NCBI GenBank assembly: GCA_025548565.1
Contig: JAJLPB010000010.1
Location: forward strand, 186,001-250,000
Length of the DNA: 64,000 bases
Direction of reading: 5' to 3'
Source: Rugamonas sp. A1-17
Lineage (GTDB): Bacteria > Pseudomonadota > Gammaproteobacteria > Burkholderiales > Burkholderiaceae_D
How positions within the stretch are numbered: position 1 is the first letter of the stretch; the number at the start of each line of letters is the position of its first letter. Below the pieces are notes generated by a model, which saw only the letters and a list, made by a program, of their open reading frames with translations, was not told the DNA's origin and did no database searches. The position numbers and the translations under genes are program-made. Below are positions 43,787 to 53,415 of this stretch, piece after piece.

Positions 43787-46700
43787 TCAGCAGAAATCGC
43801 GGCTGACGGTCGGCAGCCGTCCCAGCAGGTGGGACATGTCGACCAGCCGCTTGGCGACCAGGTGGCGCACGATACCCTCCTGCTGCCAGACGCCATACAC
43901 TCCCAGCAGCGGCGCGCCCAGCACTTCGCGCCGCTGCTGCTCGACCAGCGCCGGCCAGATGATGACGTTGACGCTGCCGGTCTCGTCCTCGATGGTGATG
44001 AACAGCACGCCCTTGGCCGTGCCCGGACGCTGGCGCACCGTGACCATGCCGCAGGCGCGCGCCAGCATGCCGTTGGTGTAGGTGTTGAGCGTGGAGGCCG
44101 GCATGAAGCGGTGTTCCAGCAGCTTGGGCCGCAGCAGCGCCAGCGGATGGCGGCCCAGCGTCAGCCCGTGCGAGCGGTAGTCGCCCAGGATGTCCTCCCC
44201 TTCGGTCGGCGGCCTGAGCACGGGCAGGTCCTCGACCGGCGTGGTGGGGCGCAGCAAATCCTTGTCCGGCATAGCGCCGACCGCCTGCCACAAAGCCTGC
44301 CGCCGGTTGCCGGCCAGCGCCTGCAGCGCGTTGCCTCCGGCCAGCACCTGCAGGTCGTGGCGGTCGAGGTCGGCGCGCCGCGCCAGGTCGGCCACGCTGG
44401 CGAACGGCTGCAGCGCGCGCTGCCGCTCAATGCGCTGGGCCGCCTCCTCCCGCATGCCCTTCATCAGCGACAGGCCCAGCCGCACGGCCGGCTGCTTGCG
44501 CTTGCCCACCCGCTCCTCCAGCGACGAGTCCCAGCCGCTGACGGTGACGTCGATCTCGCGCACCTGCACGCCGTGGCGTTTGGCGTCCTGCACCAGCTGC
44601 GACGGGCTGTAGAAGCCCATCGGCTGGCTGTTGAGCAGCGCGCACAGGAAGGCGGCCGGCTCGTGGCACTTGAGCCAGGAACTGGCATAGGTCAGCAGCG
44701 CGAAGCTGGCGGCGTGCGATTCGGGGAAGCCGTATTCGCCGAAGCCCTTGATCTGCTCGCAGATGGCGGCGGCGAAGGCTTCGTCGTAGCCGCGCTCGCG
44801 CATGCCGTCCATGATGCGCTGCTGGTATTTGTCGACCCCGCCCTTGCGCTTCCACGCGGCCATGGCGCGCCGCAGCTGGTCGGCCTCGCCCTCGCTGAAG
44901 CCGGCGGCGATGACGGCGATCTGCATCACCTGCTCCTGGAAGATCGGCACGCCCAGCGTGCGCTTGAGCGCTTCATCCAGTCCCGGCGGCGAATCGATCA
45001 GCCCGGGGTTCATGCGCCGTTGCAGATACGGATGCACCATGCCGCCCTGGATCGGCCCCGGCCGCACCAGCGCGACCTCGATCACCAGGTCGTAGAACTC
45101 CTTGGGCCGCAGGCGCGGCAGCATGCTCATCTGCGCGCGCGATTCGATCTGGAACACGCCGATGGTGTCGGCCTCGCACATCATGCCGTAGGTGGCCTTG
45201 TCCTCCTTGGGGATGTCCTGCATCCGGAACGGCGCGCCGCGCTGCGCGCCCACCAGCGCCAGCGCGCGCCGCAGCGCCGACAGCATGCCCAGCGCCAGCA
45301 CGTCCACCTTCATCAGGCCCAGCTCTTCAAGATCGTCCTTGTCCCACTGGATCACGCAGCGCCCTTCCATCGTGGCGGCCTCGATCGGCACCAGCCGCGA
45401 CAATTTTTCGTGCGAGATGACGAAGCCGCCCGGATGCTGCGACAGGTGGCGCGGAAAGCCCAGCAAGGCGATCGCCAGCGCGGCCCACTGCTGCGCCAGT
45501 TGCGATTCGGGGTCGAGGCCGCACTCGGCCAGCCGACCCAGCAGGTCGTTGCGGCTGTCGAACCAGTGGTGCGACTTGGCCACCTTCTCGACGATGGCCA
45601 AGTCCACGCCCAGCGCCTTGCCACTGTCGCGCAGCGCGCTCTTGGGCCGGTAGCTGATGACCACGGCCGCCAGCGCGGCGCGGTCGGCGCCGTATTTTTT
45701 ATAGATGTACTGGATCACCTCCTCGCGCCGCTGGTGCTCGAAGTCGACGTCGATGTCAGGCGGCTCGTTGCGCTCCCTGGAAATGAAACGCCCGGTCAGC
45801 ATGTTGCTGCGCTCGGGATCGACCTCGGTCACGCCGAGGCAATAGCAGACCACGGAGTTGGCCGCAGATCCCCGGCCCTGGCACAGGATGTCCTGCGAGC
45901 GGGCATAGCGGACGATATCGTAGACCGTCAGGAAGTACGGCTCGTACTCCAGTTCAGCGATCAGCTCCAGCTCCTTCTCGATCTGTCCGCGCACCTTGGC
46001 CGACACGCCGGCCGGAAAGCGCCCCTGCGCGCCGGCATACACTTCCTGCCGCAGATAGCTGGCCGGCGTGTGGCCCGGCGGCACCAGCTCATGGGGATAT
46101 TCGTAGCGCAGCTCGCTCAGGCTGAAGTGGCACTGCCGCAGGATATTCAGCGTTTCGGCCAGCGCCCGCGGCGGATACAGGTTGGCCAGCCGCAGGCGCG
46201 AGCGCAGGTGCTGCTCGGCGTTCTGCGCCAGCGCGTAGCCGCACTCGGCCACCGGCTTGCCGACCCGCACCGCACACAGGGTGTCGAGCAGCGGCTTGCG
46301 CGAGCGCACATGCATGCAGACATGCCCCAGCGCCACCACCGGCATGCCATGCTGCAGCGCCACCTCGTCGATGCTGAGGCGGTGCGCCTCGTCCAGCGCG
46401 CGCTGCAGCAGGTTCAGCCCCATCCAGCTACGGCCCGGGAACGTGACTTCCATCCATGCCGCCTGCGCGTGCAGGCGGTCGACGTCGTCCGGCTGGAAGA
46501 CCGGGTAATGCGGCAGCAGGATCATCAGGCAGCCCGGCAAGCCTTTCAAATGCGCGCAGGCCGGCGGCGGCGCCGCCAGGTCGGCCGGCGTGAGCAGGTA
46601 GCTGCCCTTGGCGACACGGTTGCGCCCTATCGTGATGAGCTCGCAGAGATTGCCGTAACCCTCGCGATCCTGCGCCAGCGCGAGCAGCGACAGCGCCGGA

Positions 46701-46960
46701 CTGCCGTCCGGGTTCTTCAGATGGAAATGGCTGCCGATCAGCAGCGGCAGGTTGGCATCCCTGGCCTGGGCGTGAGCGCGCACTACGCCGGCCAGCGAGC
46801 ATTCATCGGTGATGGCCAGGCCGGCGTAGTCCAACTGCGCGGCGCGCGCGACCAGCTCCTCGGCGCTGGACGCGCCTTGCAGAAAGGAAAAATTGGTCAA
46901 GCAGAACAGCTCGGCATAAGCCGGCAAGCCCTGCGTGGACAGGGTGGCGATGGCGTTCAT
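43787..46960 (-). CDS. dnaE2: error-prone DNA polymerase DnaE2
   Basis: A 1057-residue C-family polymerase used in damage-induced mutagenesis. PHP domain at the start (FCLTNFSFLQGASSAEELV), the polymerase acidic motif in NEPPDIDVDFEHQRRE, and a C-terminal OB-fold (VRQRPGTAKGVLFITIEDETG). It is shorter than DnaE1 and lacks its extended C-terminus. A perfect LexA box lies 11 bases from the start. Its usual partners imuA and imuB are not in this window. Confidence 0.95.
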   Translation of the reverse strand: MNAIATLSTQGLPAYAELFCLTNFSFLQGASSAEELVARAAQLDYAGLAITDECSLAGVVRAHAQARDANLPLLIGSHFHLKNPDGSPALSLLALAQDREGYGNLCELITIGRNRVAKGSYLLTPADLAAPPPACAHLKGLPGCLMILLPHYPVFQPDDVDRLHAQAAWMEVTFPGRSWMGLNLLQRALDEAHRLSIDEVALQHGMPVVALGHVCMHVRSRKPLLDTLCAVRVGKPVAECGYALAQNAEQHLRSRLRLANLYPPRALAETLNILRQCHFSLSELRYEYPHELVPPGHTPASYLRQEVYAGAQGRFPAGVSAKVRGQIEKELELIAELEYEPYFLTVYDIVRYARSQDILCQGRGSAANSVVCYCLGVTEVDPERSNMLTGRFISRERNEPPDIDVDFEHQRREEVIQYIYKKYGADRAALAAVVISYRPKSALRDSGKALGVDLAIVEKVAKSHHWFDSRNDLLGRLAECGLDPESQLAQQWAALAIALLGFPRHLSQHPGGFVISHEKLSRLVPIEAATMEGRCVIQWDKDDLEELGLMKVDVLALGMLSALRRALALVGAQRGAPFRMQDIPKEDKATYGMMCEADTIGVFQIESRAQMSMLPRLRPKEFYDLVIEVALVRPGPIQGGMVHPYLQRRMNPGLIDSPPGLDEALKRTLGVPIFQEQVMQIAVIAAGFSEGEADQLRRAMAAWKRKGGVDKYQQRIMDGMRERGYDEAFAAAICEQIKGFGEYGFPESHAASFALLTYASSWLKCHEPAAFLCALLNSQPMGFYSPSQLVQDAKRHGVQVREIDVTVSGWDSSLEERVGKRKQPAVRLGLSLMKGMREEAAQRIERQRALQPFASVADLARRADLDRHDLQVLAGGNALQALAGNRRQALWQAVGAMPDKDLLRPTTPVEDLPVLRPPTEGEDILGDYRSHGLTLGRHPLALLRPKLLEHRFMPASTLNTYTNGMLARACGMVTVRQRPGTAKGVLFITIEDETGSVNVIIWPALVEQQRREVLGAPLLGVYGVWQQEGIVRHLVAKRLVDMSHLLGRLPTVSRDFC

Positions 46961-46970
46961 AAACAGAATA

Positions 46971-46986
46971 CTGTATTTTTATACAG
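46971..46986 (-). promoter_or_regulatory. LexA (SOS) box of dnaE2
   Basis: CTGTATTTTTATACAG is an exact CTGT-N8-ACAG palindrome, ending 10 bases before the dnaE2 ATG. This matches LexA repression of dnaE2 in SOS response. Confidence 0.9.
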
Positions 46987-47161
46987 TATCATACACCGTG
47001 CGCGGCGATATCGTCGCCCCCCCTAAGTAGTACTACGCAGCGCATGGCGCCACGTGGCGCGGCAAAACAACAGTAAATAAAGTTTGCCTGCAAAATTGTC
47101 AGAAAACTCATTCACTTATGAGCTATTTGACTAAAATCAAATTTTGCACGGGAGAGAAAAC

Positions 47162-49564
47162 TTGTTCGCTAACACGCCATTACGTCATGCCGTACTGCTC
47201 AGTCTGTACGGCGCAGCAGCCCTCAGCCTCGCACCATCCGCCTTCGCACAGACCGCACCGGAAGCCAAAGCCGATACCGCCATCCAGTCGGTCAGCATCG
47301 TCGGTTCGCGCCGCGCGACCAGTTCCTCCACCGACACCGTGGTGCCGGTCGATATCATTCCGATGAGCAAGTCCACAGAACAAGGCGGCCAGTTCGACCT
47401 GGCGCAAACGCTGACTTATATCTCGCCATCGTTCAACTCGACCCGCCAGAGCGGCTCCGACGGCGCCGACCTGGTTGATTCGGCCGCGCTGCGCGGCCTC
47501 GGTTCCGACCAGACCCTGGTGCTGGTCAACGGCAAGCGCCGCCACACCACCGCGCTGGTCAACCTGTTCGGCGCGCGCAACCGCGGCAATACCGGCACCG
47601 ACATGAACACCATTCCGCTGCTGGCGATCAAGGACGTGCAGGTGCTGCGCGACGGCGCCGCCGCCCAGTACGGCTCGGACGCCATCGCCGGCGTGATGGA
47701 CATCGGACTGAAGAAAAGCAAGGGCTGCGAAGCGGTCGCCGGCTTCAGCGAATACTCCAAGCGCGACGGCAAGAACTACCTGACCTCGGCCTACTGCGGC
47801 TTCGAGATCGGCAACGGCGGCACGCTGGGCATCACCGGCGAGTACCTCGACCGCGGCCGCTCCAACCGCGCCGACGCCGACAACCCGCGCATCATCGGCG
47901 ACAGCAAGACCAAGAACCAGACCATCTACCTGAACGGCGAACTGCCAACCGTCGGCACCGGCAAGCTTTACTTCACCGCCGGCGGCCAGACCCGCGACGC
48001 CTCCAGCGCCGCCTTCGCGCGCGGCGGCGTCGGCTCCGACGACATCCCGAGCCGCAACTCGGCCGCGATGTACCCGAACGGCTTCGTTCCGTTCATCAAC
48101 GCCGACATCGACGACCGCTACGCCATCCTGGGCCACCGCAGCATGGTGGGCGACTGGAACCTGGACGTGTCGCAGACCTATGGCTACAACAAGATGAAGT
48201 ACAACATCAGCCATACGATCAACGCCTCGATCGCCAACAAGGACTTGCTGGCCGGCGGCAAGGGCATCAGCCCTGACCGCTTCGACGCGGGCGGCTTCTC
48301 GTTCCAGCAGTTGACCACCAACCTCGACCTGAACCACTACTACGACGGCCTGGTCGGTGACGGCCTGAACGTGGCCTTCGGCGGCGAATACCGCAGCGAG
48401 AACTACAAGATCTTCGCCGGCGAGCCGGGCTCGTACAACGACGTCGACGGCGTCGGTTTCGGCGGCAACGCCGGCAGCCAGGGCTTCCCCGGCTTCCAGC
48501 CAGCCGACCAGGTCAACGCCAAGCGCCACAGCACCGCCGCCTACCTCGACCTGGAAGCTGACCTGAACAAGACGGTCAAGCTGCAGGGCGCGGTGCGCTA
48601 CGAGAAGTTCAGCGACTTCGGCTCCACCGTCACCGGCAAGCTGGCCGGCAGCGTGCGCGTGGCCGACAGCGTGCTGCTGCGCGGCTCGGCCAGCACCGGC
48701 TTCCGCGCGCCGTCGCTGCAACAAATTTATTTCTCGTCGACCTTCACCGACTTCATCGGCGGCGTGCCGACCGACGTGGTGCTGGCGCCGAACGGCGGCA
48801 CCGTCGCCAACGCGGCCGGCATTCCCAAACTGAAGGAAGAAAAGTCGACCAGCTTCACGCTGGGCACGACCTGGACGCCGAACGCCGCGCTGTCCGTGAC
48901 GGCCGACCTGTACGACATTAAGATCAAGGACCGCATCGTGCTGTCGGGCCGCTTCAACGCCGACACCTATCCCGACCTGGCCGAGCGCCTGGCCAAGCTG
49001 GGCGTGGGCGAGGCGCAGTTCTTCGTCAACTCGGTCGACACCAAGACCCAGGGCCTGGACCTGACCGCGTCGCACAAGACCAACTTCGGCTCCAACAAGT
49101 TGACCACCTTCCTGGCGCTCAACGTCAGCAAGACCGAAGTGACCGGCATCCACGCGCCGGCTTCGCTGAAGGGCTTCGAGGACGTGCTGCTGTCGGAGAA
49201 GGAACGCCTGTACATCGAGCAAGGCGCGCCGCGCTCGAAGGCCACCTTGGGCTTCGACTACGTGACCGGTCCGTGGGAAAGCGACCTGAAGATCATCCAC
49301 TTCGGTCCGCAGACCCTGGGCACCTTCGACGGCACGGCAGCCGGCGTGCCTAACCAGCACTATGAATCGAAGACCTCGGCCGACCTGAGCTTCACCTACA
49401 CCATCAACAAAAACATGAAGTTCACCTTCGGCGGCAACAACATCTTCAATGTCAAGCCGACCACCCAGAACCCGGACCAGACCGACAACGGTTTCAAGTA
49501 TGAGAGCGTGCAGTTCGGTCTGAACGGCGCGTCGTACTTCGGCCGCCTGTTCGTCAAGTTCTAA
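47162..49564 (+). CDS. TonB-dependent receptor
   Basis: An 800-residue receptor: signal peptide (cut after AFA), TonB-box-like SVSIVGSR, plug with VLVNGKRRHTTALVN and DGAAAQYGSDAIAGVMDI, barrel with LRGSASTGFRAPSLQQIY, and a C-terminal LFVKF. The start is a TTG at 47162, supported by GGGAGA; another TTG 18 bases upstream is possible. No transport partners are adjacent, so the ligand is unknown. Short upstream plus-strand ATG frames are not used. Confidence 0.88.
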   Translation: MFANTPLRHAVLLSLYGAAALSLAPSAFAQTAPEAKADTAIQSVSIVGSRRATSSSTDTVVPVDIIPMSKSTEQGGQFDLAQTLTYISPSFNSTRQSGSDGADLVDSAALRGLGSDQTLVLVNGKRRHTTALVNLFGARNRGNTGTDMNTIPLLAIKDVQVLRDGAAAQYGSDAIAGVMDIGLKKSKGCEAVAGFSEYSKRDGKNYLTSAYCGFEIGNGGTLGITGEYLDRGRSNRADADNPRIIGDSKTKNQTIYLNGELPTVGTGKLYFTAGGQTRDASSAAFARGGVGSDDIPSRNSAAMYPNGFVPFINADIDDRYAILGHRSMVGDWNLDVSQTYGYNKMKYNISHTINASIANKDLLAGGKGISPDRFDAGGFSFQQLTTNLDLNHYYDGLVGDGLNVAFGGEYRSENYKIFAGEPGSYNDVDGVGFGGNAGSQGFPGFQPADQVNAKRHSTAAYLDLEADLNKTVKLQGAVRYEKFSDFGSTVTGKLAGSVRVADSVLLRGSASTGFRAPSLQQIYFSSTFTDFIGGVPTDVVLAPNGGTVANAAGIPKLKEEKSTSFTLGTTWTPNAALSVTADLYDIKIKDRIVLSGRFNADTYPDLAERLAKLGVGEAQFFVNSVDTKTQGLDLTASHKTNFGSNKLTTFLALNVSKTEVTGIHAPASLKGFEDVLLSEKERLYIEQGAPRSKATLGFDYVTGPWESDLKIIHFGPQTLGTFDGTAAGVPNQHYESKTSADLSFTYTINKNMKFTFGGNNIFNVKPTTQNPDQTDNGFKYESVQFGLNGASYFGRLFVKF

Positions 49565-49585
49565 GCTTCCGCGCTCGCGGAATCG

Positions 49586-49609
49586 ACGGCGCCTGCGGGC
49601 GCCGTTTTT
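49586..49609 (+). terminator. terminator of the TonB receptor gene
   Basis: CGGCGCC/GGCGCCG stem with a TGCG loop and a T run, about 22 bases after the stop codon. Confidence 0.88.
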
Positions 49610-49622
49610 GATGGAGGCCATA

Positions 49623-49853
49623 ATGAAAAAAGAAATAGCGATGGAGGTGCTCTCTCTGCTTGCGACGCAATCCAAAGATCTAAACGCGTCGCTGATCCGG
49701 GTACGCGATACCTGCACTGAAGAGGAATTCGATGCTTATCGTACGGAAGTCGGAAAAATTCTAGGTGCAATGTATCTTGACATCATAAAGCCGATACACA
49801 TGAAGTACCCGGACCTTGAGCCCGAAGCACTGCGCCAATCCAGACTGAAGTAA
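49623..49853 (+). CDS. small hypothetical protein
   Basis: A 76-residue charged helical protein (MKKEIAMEVLSLLATQSKDLN...DLEPEALRQSRLK). GGAGG just before ATG 49623 gives a good start. No signal, no known family. It has its own terminator, so it is likely a short independent gene between the receptor and the LysR regulator. Confidence 0.65.
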   Translation: MKKEIAMEVLSLLATQSKDLNASLIRVRDTCTEEEFDAYRTEVGKILGAMYLDIIKPIHMKYPDLEPEALRQSRLK

Positions 49854-49889
49854 GCCGTGCGCGGATCCTGCCGCGCCTGTAGACTAAGC

Positions 49890-49923
49890 CCCGCAAGTTG
49901 CTTGCAGCTTTCGGGTTTTTTTT
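49890..49923 (+). terminator. terminator downstream of the small gene
   Basis: CCCGCAAG/CTTTCGGG hairpin (one mismatch) followed by eight T. Confidence 0.75.
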
Positions 49924-49945
49924 ATGCCGTCACGAAAGGTGGAAA

Positions 49946-50830
49946 ATGTTTGAGATCAGCCAGCTGCGCTGTTTTGTCGCCGTGGCCGAGGAGCTGCACT
50001 TCAGTCGCGCGGCCGAGCGGCTGAACATGACGCAGCCGCCATTGAGCCGCCAGATCCGCCTGTTGGAGCACAACGTCGGCGCCGAGCTCATCGAGCGCAA
50101 CAGCCGTATGGTCCGGCTGACCGCCGCCGGCAAGGCTTTCCTGCCGGAGGCCGTCCGCATTCTTCGGCTGGCACATGAGGCGGCGCTCACCGCGCGCCGC
50201 GCGGCCAAGGGCGAACAGGGGCATCTTGCCATCGGCTTCACCTCCGCGTCGGGCTACAGCCTGCTTCCCGAGGTGGTGCGGCGGCTGCGCGAGCACTGCC
50301 CCGGCGTCTCGCTGACGTTGAAGGAGCTGGTCAGCACGGCGCAGGTCGAGGCGCTCAATTCCGGCGAGCTGGACCTCGGCCTGATGCGTCCCCACACGCT
50401 CAGCGCGGAACTCGAAACCATTCCGCTGGTGACCGAGTCGCTGATGCTGGCCATCCACGAGGACGATGCCGGCAACTGGCCGCTGGAGCCTACGCTGCAG
50501 AGCCTGCACGGCAAGCCTTTCGTGATGTACTCGCCGTTCGACGCGCGGCCGTTTCATCATATGCTCAGCGAGCGCTTCGCCAAGGCCGGCGTGGAGCCGG
50601 ACATTATCGAACACGTCGGCCAGGTGCATACCATGCTGGCCCTGGTGCGCGCCCGCCTGGGCGTGGCCCTGATTGCCGAAGGTGCGGTGCGGCTCGGGTT
50701 CAACGGTCTGGTGATGAGAAAGATGGCGACCGAACCGGTGCATATGGTCTGCGTCCACCGGCGCGACAACGAAAACCCCGTTTTACGTGTCTTTAAACGC
50801 GAGGTGTTGCCAACGTTTCACGCCGGCTGA
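49946..50830 (+). CDS. LysR-family regulator of the glucarate module
   Basis: A 294-residue LysR regulator: N-terminal HTH (FVAVAEELHFSRAAERLNMTQPPLSRQIRLLE) and a substrate-binding C-terminal domain. AAAGGTGGAAA precedes ATG 49946. It is upstream of and co-directional with porin-gudP-gudD, separated by 121 bases containing a 26-bp dyad; a GudR-like role in D-glucarate response is inferred. Confidence 0.9.
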   Translation: MFEISQLRCFVAVAEELHFSRAAERLNMTQPPLSRQIRLLEHNVGAELIERNSRMVRLTAAGKAFLPEAVRILRLAHEAALTARRAAKGEQGHLAIGFTSASGYSLLPEVVRRLREHCPGVSLTLKELVSTAQVEALNSGELDLGLMRPHTLSAELETIPLVTESLMLAIHEDDAGNWPLEPTLQSLHGKPFVMYSPFDARPFHHMLSERFAKAGVEPDIIEHVGQVHTMLALVRARLGVALIAEGAVRLGFNGLVMRKMATEPVHMVCVHRRDNENPVLRVFKREVLPTFHAG

Positions 50831-50900
50831 CTCCGCGCGGCGATTCATTAATTGAATTGCTGGCGACACTCTTTGGTTTGGTGATGCATGGACGCCAGCC

Positions 50901-50926
50901 TATGATTGATTTGCAAGCCAATCATA
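50901..50926 (+). promoter_or_regulatory. 26-bp dyad upstream of the porin gene, likely LysR operator
   Basis: TATGATTG and CAATCATA form a perfect 8-bp inverted repeat around a 10-base spacer. ATTG-N10-CAAT fits the T-N11-A style of LysR operators, and the neighbouring regulator gene makes it a good candidate site. Confidence 0.65.
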
Positions 50927-50951
50927 AAAATACACAAATCAAGGAGACAGC

Positions 50952-52025
50952 ATGAAACTAGCGGCAGCTATTGTCCTCGCCCTGGGCGCAGCCACGGCAC
51001 ACGCGCAGTCCAACGTCGCGATCTACGGCATCGTCGATGCCGCCATCGTCGGCGAACGCGGCGGCAGCGCCGGCAACCTCACCAAGGTCACCAGCGGCGC
51101 CGGCTCCGCCTCGCGCCTCGGCTTCCGTGGCACCGAGGACCTGGGCGGCGGCATGTCGGCGTTCTTCACGCTGGAGGCCGGCACCAAGATCGACACCGGC
51201 GAGATCGACGCGGCCGGCACCATATTCAACCGCCAGGCCTTCGTCGGACTGAAGACCGATCTCGGCTCGCTCGCCCTCGGCCGCCAGTACACGCCCTACC
51301 ACACCACGCTGGTCAATATCGTCGACCCGTTCAGCACGGGTTACGCGGGCAGCTCCAAGAACTTGTTCCCCGACTCCGGCACGAACGTCCGCACCAGCAA
51401 TACGATCAGCTACGCCTCGCCGCGCGTGAACGGCGTCGACGGCGAACTGTCCTACAGCGCCGGCGAGCAGACCAATATCCGCGCCGGCCGCCAGTTCGGC
51501 GGAGCGATCGGCTATGCCACAGGTCAGTTGAGCGTGCGCCTGGCCTACAACAGCAAGAACTCCGACGTGGTCGCCAGCGGCAGCACGCCGGCGGTGGACC
51601 GCCCCCTGGGCCGCAACACGCTGCTGGGCGCGAGCTACAACTTCGGCTGGATCAAGGTCCATGCCGGCTATGGCATCGACAAAGGCTACAACGCCGCGCC
51701 GCTGGGCAACGCGAACAATCCGTATGGCGGCGTCAAACCAACCGCTTCGACCGATGGCCGCGACTACTTGCTGGGCTTCAGCATGCCAGCCGGGACGGGC
51801 ACCGTGCTGGGCTCGGTGATGCACAAGGATGACCGCACCAGCTTCAACCAGGATGCCAATTCCTGGGGCATCGGCTATCTGCATCCCCTGTCGAAACGCA
51901 CCTCGCTGTACGCGGCGTACGCCCACATCAGCAATAAAAACGGCGCCGGCTACACGGTCGCCAACAACACCGAAAGCGGCACCGGCAACACCGGCTACAA
52001 CCTCGGCATGCGCCACACCTTCTAA
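50952..52025 (+). CDS. Gram-negative porin
   Basis: A 357-residue outer-membrane porin: signal peptide (cut after AHA), the neisserial-type start SNVAIYGIVDAAIVGE and a barrel with many alternating segments ending in a terminal Phe (GMRHTF). A strong AAGGAGA ribosome site precedes the ATG. It lies between the regulator and the glucarate transporter and probably lets sugar acids cross the outer membrane. Confidence 0.9.
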   Translation: MKLAAAIVLALGAATAHAQSNVAIYGIVDAAIVGERGGSAGNLTKVTSGAGSASRLGFRGTEDLGGGMSAFFTLEAGTKIDTGEIDAAGTIFNRQAFVGLKTDLGSLALGRQYTPYHTTLVNIVDPFSTGYAGSSKNLFPDSGTNVRTSNTISYASPRVNGVDGELSYSAGEQTNIRAGRQFGGAIGYATGQLSVRLAYNSKNSDVVASGSTPAVDRPLGRNTLLGASYNFGWIKVHAGYGIDKGYNAAPLGNANNPYGGVKPTASTDGRDYLLGFSMPAGTGTVLGSVMHKDDRTSFNQDANSWGIGYLHPLSKRTSLYAAYAHISNKNGAGYTVANNTESGTGNTGYNLGMRHTF

Positions 52026-52049
52026 ACCGGCACAGAGACAGGGCATACC

Positions 52050-53411
52050 GTGGAACAAGCTCAATTCACCAAGCCGCAAACACGCAAGCGCTGGGTCATC
52101 CTGGCCATGCTGTTTGCGATCACCACCATCAACTACGCGGACCGCGCGACGATCTCGATCGCCGGGCCGGAAATCAAAAAGGCGCTCGGCCTGGACGCGA
52201 TCCAGATGGGTTTTGTCTTCTCGGCGTTTGCCTGGTCGTACGTGCTGGCCCAGCTGCCGGGCGGCTGGCTGCTGGACCGCTTTGGCTCGAAGATCACCTA
52301 CTTCTTCAGCATCTTCCTGTGGTCCACATTCACCATGTTCACCGGCGCCGCGGGATTCGTGACCGGCGGCGCGGCGGTGGTGCTGCTGTTCGTGCTGCGC
52401 CTATTGGTCGGCGCCGCTGAAGCGCCTTCGTTCCCGGGCAACAGCCGGATCGCCTCGTCGTGGTTCCCCACCCACGAGCGTGGCCTCGCCGCCGCCGTGT
52501 TCAACTCCGCACAGTATTTCGCCACAGTGCTGTTCGCGCCCATCATGGGTTGGCTGGTGCATTCGTATGGATGGCAGAGTGTCTTCTTCGTCATGGGCGC
52601 GTTGGGGATCTTCATGGCGTTTGTCTGGTTGAAGACGATCTACGGTCCCAAGGATCACCCCGGCATCAGCGCCAGCGAGCTGCAGTATATTCAGCAGGGC
52701 GGCGCGCTGGTCGACCTGGAGAGCGGAGCGCACGCCGCCCAGCCCGCGCAGGTCAACACCATGGCTTGCATTAAAGAGCTGCTCTGCAGCCGTATGCTGC
52801 TGGGCGTGTACATCGGCCAGTATTGCATCACCACGCTCACCTATTTCTTCCTCACCTGGTTCCCCGTGTACCTGGTGCAGGAGCGTCACATGACGATCCT
52901 GAAGGCTGGCTTTGTCGCCTCGCTGCCCGCCATTGCAGGCTTCCTGGGTGGCGTTGCCGGCGGCTGGCTGTCGGATCGCTTGAACAAGGCGGGCTATTCC
53001 CTGTCGGTGTCGCGCAAGCTGCCGATTGTGATCGGCATGGTGCTGTCGATGAGCATGATCGCCTGTAACTACATCGAGACCGACATGCTGGTGGTCGCCA
53101 TCATGTCGCTGGCCTTCTTCGGCAAAGGCATCGGCGCGCTGGGCTGGGCAGTGGTGTCGGACACCTCGCCCAAAGAGGCCGGTGGCCTGAGCGGCGCGCT
53201 GTTCAACACCTTCGGCAATACCGCCGGCATCACCACCCCCATCGTGATTGGCTACATCGTGCAAAATACCGGCTCGTTCTCGGGCGCGCTGGTGTTTGTC
53301 GGCGCCAATGCCGCGATGGCCATCTTCAGTTACCTGTTCATTGTCGGCGATATCAAACGCGTCTCGCTGACGACTTCGTTGAACCCAATATCCCAACCAC
53401 GCCAGAGCTAA
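52050..53411 (+). CDS. gudP: MFS glucarate/galactarate transporter
   Basis: A 453-residue major facilitator of the GudP/GarP anion:cation symporter group, with 12 membrane segments and motifs INYADRATISIAGPEI and GGWLLDRFGSK. It begins with GTG at 52050. It is followed by gudD after 4 bases, so they are one operon. It imports D-glucarate or D-galactarate. Confidence 0.9.
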   Translation: MEQAQFTKPQTRKRWVILAMLFAITTINYADRATISIAGPEIKKALGLDAIQMGFVFSAFAWSYVLAQLPGGWLLDRFGSKITYFFSIFLWSTFTMFTGAAGFVTGGAAVVLLFVLRLLVGAAEAPSFPGNSRIASSWFPTHERGLAAAVFNSAQYFATVLFAPIMGWLVHSYGWQSVFFVMGALGIFMAFVWLKTIYGPKDHPGISASELQYIQQGGALVDLESGAHAAQPAQVNTMACIKELLCSRMLLGVYIGQYCITTLTYFFLTWFPVYLVQERHMTILKAGFVASLPAIAGFLGGVAGGWLSDRLNKAGYSLSVSRKLPIVIGMVLSMSMIACNYIETDMLVVAIMSLAFFGKGIGALGWAVVSDTSPKEAGGLSGALFNTFGNTAGITTPIVIGYIVQNTGSFSGALVFVGANAAMAIFSYLFIVGDIKRVSLTTSLNPISQPRQS

Positions 53412-53415
53412 TTTT

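Noticed and set aside
43829..47026. 1065-residue plus-strand open frame across dnaE2
   Set aside because: It is the antisense shadow of a well-recognised polymerase gene in GC-rich DNA, with no family motif or ribosome site.
47180..49717. 845-residue minus-strand frame across the TonB receptor
   Set aside because: Antisense shadow; the plus-strand receptor has complete plug and barrel motifs.
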